Shown piece by piece: positions 5,624 to 7,093 of a stretch of DNA of 7,093 bases; positions within the stretch are counted from its first letter, which is position 1, and each line of letters opens with the position of its first letter. The notes below the pieces were generated by a model that ran no database searches, was not told the DNA's origin, and saw only the letters and a program-made list of their open reading frames with translations. Location of the stretch: NCBI GenBank assembly GCA_003165855.1, contig PMXH01000259.1, forward strand, positions 1,685 through 8,777, written 5' to 3'. Source of the DNA: Acidobacteriaceae bacterium (GTDB lineage Bacteria > Acidobacteriota > Terriglobia > Terriglobales > Acidobacteriaceae). A program made the position numbers and the translations under genes.

Positions 5624-5861
5624 TGTTCCGGTGGGAACATTGGTTGACGCTCGGAGGATTCCACAGGTGAATGTTCCAGTCGGAACATTAGGACGATTCG
5701 CAGTGGGCACCCCTACCCCTTCCGCCCGACGGACCCCCCCCCGAGTGTTCCAATCGGAACATTAGAGCGGAACGGCTGGCTTGTGTTCCAACCGGAACAT
5801 TGGAGCGAAATGTGTCTAGTGTTCCAACTGGAACATTCGTTCTAGTGTTCCAGTTGGAACA
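5624..5861. promoter_or_regulatory. parS: Cluster of six parS-like palindromes (putative centromere)
   Basis: Six 16-bp sites have invariant TGTTCC and GGAACA arms around four variable bases: 5624-5639 (centre GGTG), 5672-5687 (AGTC), 5746-5761 (AATC), 5784-5799 (AACC), 5820-5835 (AACT), 5846-5861 (AGTT). The consensus is TGTTCCARYYGGAACA. Most are preceded by AG and all are followed by TT after the final A. Sites five and six are exact reverse complements of each other. Start-to-start spacings are 48, 74, 38, 36 and 26 bp. The universal bacterial parS is TGTTTCACGTGAAACA; length, dyad and TGTT...AACA ends agree, but the central CG is missing. Position between rsmG and parA matches the usual place for parS. 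Alternatively they could be operators for an unknown repressor of parA. Confidence 0.8.
5734..5742. repeat. Nine-base cytosine homopolymer
   Basis: Nine consecutive C residues lie between the second and third parS-like sites. It is non-coding. Such tracts can vary in length and are also prone to sequencing error. Confidence 0.9.
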
Positions 5862-5900
5862 TTGCTGGACTACTGTCTCATTTTGATATCATCCCACTTA

Positions 5901-5923
5901 CGCCGATTATTGCGGCGATTTTT
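5901..5923 (+). terminator. Weak terminator-like hairpin downstream of rsmG (plus-strand orientation)
   Basis: CGCCG (5901-5905) and CGGCG (5913-5917) flank a 7-nt loop and are followed on the plus strand by ATTTTT. The stem is only 5 bp. The thymine tract is on the plus strand while rsmG is on the minus strand, so it would act against antisense transcription entering rsmG, or it may be chance. Confidence 0.25.
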
Positions 5924-5963
5924 CGGTAGGATATGCTGCATGGCGTTGCGTTTGTCCCACTTA

Positions 5964-6686
5964 TTACTTTTGTGGTTCTAGGGTGCCTATCAGGAGCAGG
6001 CGGGACTTGGATTCCGGGATGGGGAGGGGAGGGTGCCAGGCTAGGTGCGGGAGGGCGGAATGGGCCAGGGTGAGCTGGGAGGAGGCGATCAGGAGGGCGA
6101 GGCGTCCGGAGGGGGCTAGGAGGGAGGCGGCTACGGGGAGGACTTGGGGGAAGCGTTCGACGGCGCGGAGGGTGACTACGTCGAAGGTGGCGGGGGGGAG
6201 GGTTTCGGCGCGGACGTTTTGTATATTGATGTCCGTCAATGTAATGGCGCGGGTGAGTTCGCGGAGGAAGGTAGCTTTCTTTTGATTGGATTCGATTAGG
6301 GTGAGGGCAATTTCCGGGGCCCAGAGTTTGATGGGGATACCTGGGAAGCCGGCGCCGGAGCCTAGGTCGGCGAGGCGGGCTTCGGGCTTCGGGCTTTGGG
6401 CTTCGGCAACGTCAACGTCAAAATCTTTTACCACAGGGAACACAGAGGAAGACACAGGGTAGAGCGGAAAGAGGTGGCGGGCGGCGAAGAGGGATTCGCC
6501 GAAGTGGCGGGTGACGATTTCTTCTGGATCGCGGATGGCGGTGAGGTTGATGCGGGCGTTCCAGTGGAGGAGTAGATCGATGTACGTCGATATATGCTGA
6601 TAGAGTGCGTCGTTGGCCGTTGGTCGCCGGTCGTTGGTCTGCTGCAGGAAGGGATGGAGAAGTTCGGCGATGCGGGCGGGGTGCAT
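5964..6686 (-). CDS. rsmG: 16S rRNA (guanine-527-N7) methyltransferase RsmG (GidB)
   Basis: RsmG uses S-adenosylmethionine to methylate N7 of G527 in 16S rRNA; loss gives low-level streptomycin resistance in several bacteria. Family motifs in order: YIDLLLHWNARINLTAIRDP (35-54), EEIVTRHFGESL (55-66), SAM-binding LADLGSGAGFPGIPIK (105-120), LIESNQKKATFLREL (130-144), VRAETLP (158-164), VTLRAVERFPQVL (171-183). The 240-residue length is slightly above typical. Two non-conserved segments account for this: residues 17-26, encoded by heptamers, and about 75-104, an insertion before the SAM motif built from CACAG-containing repeats and GGGCTTC heptamers. The ATG at 6684-6686 gives a normal N-terminus; the frame is open to 7055 but the extension is repeat DNA. 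No Shine-Dalgarno is visible, and the putative promoter is so close that the mRNA may be nearly leaderless. It lies upstream of parA, as in many gidAB-parAB loci; mnmG is not in the window. Confidence 0.95.
   Translation of the reverse strand: MHPARIAELLHPFLQQTNDRRPTANDALYQHISTYIDLLLHWNARINLTAIRDPEEIVTRHFGESLFAARHLFPLYPVSSSVFPVVKDFDVDVAEAQSPKPEARLADLGSGAGFPGIPIKLWAPEIALTLIESNQKKATFLRELTRAITLTDINIQNVRAETLPPATFDVVTLRAVERFPQVLPVAASLLAPSGRLALLIASSQLTLAHSALPHLAWHPPLPIPESKSRLLLIGTLEPQK
6016..6033 (+). other. G-quadruplex-type motif on the rsmG template strand
   Basis: Four G-runs of 3-4 bases are separated by loops of 1-2 bases, fitting the standard intramolecular G-quadruplex pattern with very short loops. 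It lies near the rsmG 3' end, where the coding strand reads as the proline-rich HPPLPIP. The surrounding 6000-6200 is strongly G-rich on the plus strand. Confidence 0.5.
6377..6404. repeat. Tandem GGGCTTC heptamers inside rsmG
   Basis: Four consecutive 7-bp units, GGGCTTC three times and GGGCTTT once, encode AEAQSPKPEA just before the SAM-binding motif. The same unit, reverse complemented, is found in the parA 3' end at 4732-4766. Confidence 0.85.
6432..6462. repeat. CACAG-containing short repeats inside rsmG
   Basis: Three units begin with CACAG at 6432, 6441 and 6453, spaced 9 and 12 bp, so they keep the reading frame. They encode YPVSSSVFPVV within the non-conserved RsmG insertion (about residues 76-86). 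Confidence 0.6.
6611..6638. repeat. Tandem CGTTGGT-type heptamers inside rsmG 5' end
   Basis: Four consecutive 7-bp units (CGTTGGC, CGTTGGT, CGCCGGT, CGTTGGT) encode TNDRRPTAND, residues 17-26, a variable part of the RsmG N-terminus before the conserved YIDLLLHW segment. Confidence 0.85.
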
Positions 6687-6696
6687 GGGATGAACG

Positions 6697-6725
6697 ATTG
6701 TAGAGTTCCGATTGCCGATTGGAAA
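6697..6725 (-). promoter_or_regulatory. Possible rsmG promoter with heptamers in the spacer
   Basis: On the minus strand TTTCCA (6720-6725) and TACAAT (6697-6702) are 17 nt apart, matching four and five of six consensus positions. The predicted start, near 6690, is only about 4 nt before the ATG, consistent with the absence of a Shine-Dalgarno sequence. The spacer includes two tandem CCGATTG units (6708-6721, plus strand), so a one-unit change would disturb spacing. Confidence 0.4.
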
Positions 6726-6777
6726 GGAGCGTGTGATCTGAGAAGGAAGGACGACCGGGGGGTCGCCCAGAGCCCTA

Positions 6778-6840
6778 GAGGGATGGGGCCGTGGAATCCC
6801 ACTCTTGCGCAAAGGGCGCGCAAGAATGGGGCACCCTCGG
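6778..6840. repeat. 62-bp hairpin repeat, copy A
   Basis: It shares GAGGGATGG, TGGAATCCCAC and GGCACCCT with copy B at 6982-7043 in the same order and spacing. Its centre is a hairpin, TCTTGCGC (6803-6810) and GCGCAAGA (6818-6825), extended by CCCA and TGGG. The hairpin interior differs between copies while the flanks are conserved. Confidence 0.8.
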
Positions 6841-6916
6841 TCCGTTGAGGGGATGGGTCTGGGTTTGTGGTGGAAACTCCTGTTGGGCTTGTGGTCGTGG
6901 CAGCGGGTATGGGGGT

Positions 6917-6969
6917 GCTTCGACTGCGTGGGATCGTCTTTGGACGATCCTACTGCGCTTAGCATGACA
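6917..6969 (-). repeat. Dispersed hairpin repeat copy, inverted orientation
   Basis: Read on the minus strand it starts TGTCATGCTAAGCG and ends CGCAGTCGAAGC. The centre is an 8-bp stem, GGATCGTC (6931-6938) and GACGATCC (6943-6950), with a TTTG loop, closely matching the stem of the copy at 2943-3001. Confidence 0.8.
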
Positions 6970-6981
6970 GGAAAATCCTTC

Positions 6982-7043
6982 GAGGGATGGAGACTTGGAA
7001 TCCCACATCTCTCAAACGGCGCGAGACATGCGGCACCCTGGGG
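6982..7043. repeat. 62-bp hairpin repeat, copy B
   Basis: This is a direct repeat of 6778-6840, starting 204 bp further right. The flanks TGGAATCCCAC (6996-7006) and GGCACCCT (7032-7039) are conserved. The central stem is imperfect: CATCTCTC near 7005-7012 pairs with GAGACATG near 7023-7030 with one mismatch. Confidence 0.75.
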
Positions 7044-7093
7044 TAGCTGAGGCATCGTAGCGGGTGGACGGCGAAACCAAGGTCCCTCACTTC

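Larger units (their letters stand above)
6687..7093. other. Non-coding repeat region upstream of rsmG
   Basis: No gene is supported here. The long minus-strand open frame through this region has the composition of repeat DNA, not of a protein. It contains two copies of a 62-bp hairpin repeat (6778-6840 and 6982-7043) with an inverted copy of the CTGAG-type hairpin repeat (6917-6969) between them, and the possible rsmG promoter at its left edge. Confidence 0.7.

Noticed and set aside
5517..5963. CRISPR array in the repeated region upstream of parA
   Set aside because: The repeats are 16-bp palindromes with irregular spacing of 26-74 bp, which fits binding sites and not CRISPR repeats and spacers.
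5517..5963. Replication origin
   Set aside because: No cluster of TTATCCACA-type DnaA boxes or AT-rich unwinding region is seen; only gene content suggests that the origin is near.
6550..6575. Seventh parS-like site within rsmG (GTTCCAGTGGAG)
   Set aside because: Only one arm matches; the second arm lacks GGAACA.
6687..7055. N-terminal extension of RsmG to 7055
   Set aside because: It is made of repeat DNA (two 62-bp repeats and a hairpin repeat) and RsmG proteins normally begin close to the chosen ATG.

Overview
The window is a high-GC bacterial chromosome segment in which every gene I can support lies on the minus strand. Gene content, the small conserved protein at 619-1008, and intergenic hairpin repeats with CTGAG...GAAGGATCC-type ends all resemble Acidobacteriota (Terriglobia-like soil lineages). 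That placement is an inference from family resemblance, not from a marker-gene comparison.

In the direction of transcription (right to left): 6687-7093 is non-coding and repeat-rich. rsmG (16S rRNA m7G methyltransferase, 5964-6686) follows. Next is a 0.45-kb non-coding stretch with six palindromes of the form TGTTCC-N4-GGAACA, read here as a parS centromere cluster. Then come parA (4689-5516), a 278-nt repeat-filled gap, and parB (3259-4410). rsmG-parA-parB is the classic origin-proximal gene set, so the replication origin is probably nearby, though no DnaA-box cluster is visible. ParB would load on the parS cluster, slide as a CTP-dependent clamp, and stimulate ParA ATPase through its N-terminal LGRGLASLL motif.

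After a 461-nt gap comes a likely two-gene unit: a secreted DUF2911 protein (2288-2797) and a secreted Asp-box/Ycf48-like beta-propeller protein (1191-2261), 26 nt apart. A small uncharacterised protein (619-1008) and a STAS-domain anti-sigma-factor antagonist (36-389) with a near-consensus promoter complete the gene set.

The most unusual property is the density of repeats. (1) Tandem heptamers occur inside all three conserved genes: the ParB linker, the ParA C-terminal tail, and two places in RsmG. The same GGGCTTC/GAAGCCC unit occurs in both parA and rsmG. (2) A dispersed hairpin family with TGTCATnCTGAGCG and GTCGAAGnATCC ends has five copies. (3) A 30-bp perfect palindrome sits between parA and parB, and 20 nt of it recur with one mismatch inside rsmG. 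(4) A 62-bp hairpin repeat pair lies upstream of rsmG. The parS-like sites lack the universal central CG, and the ParB helix-turn-helix also departs from the usual GKSR signature, which suggests joint drift of centromere and binding protein.
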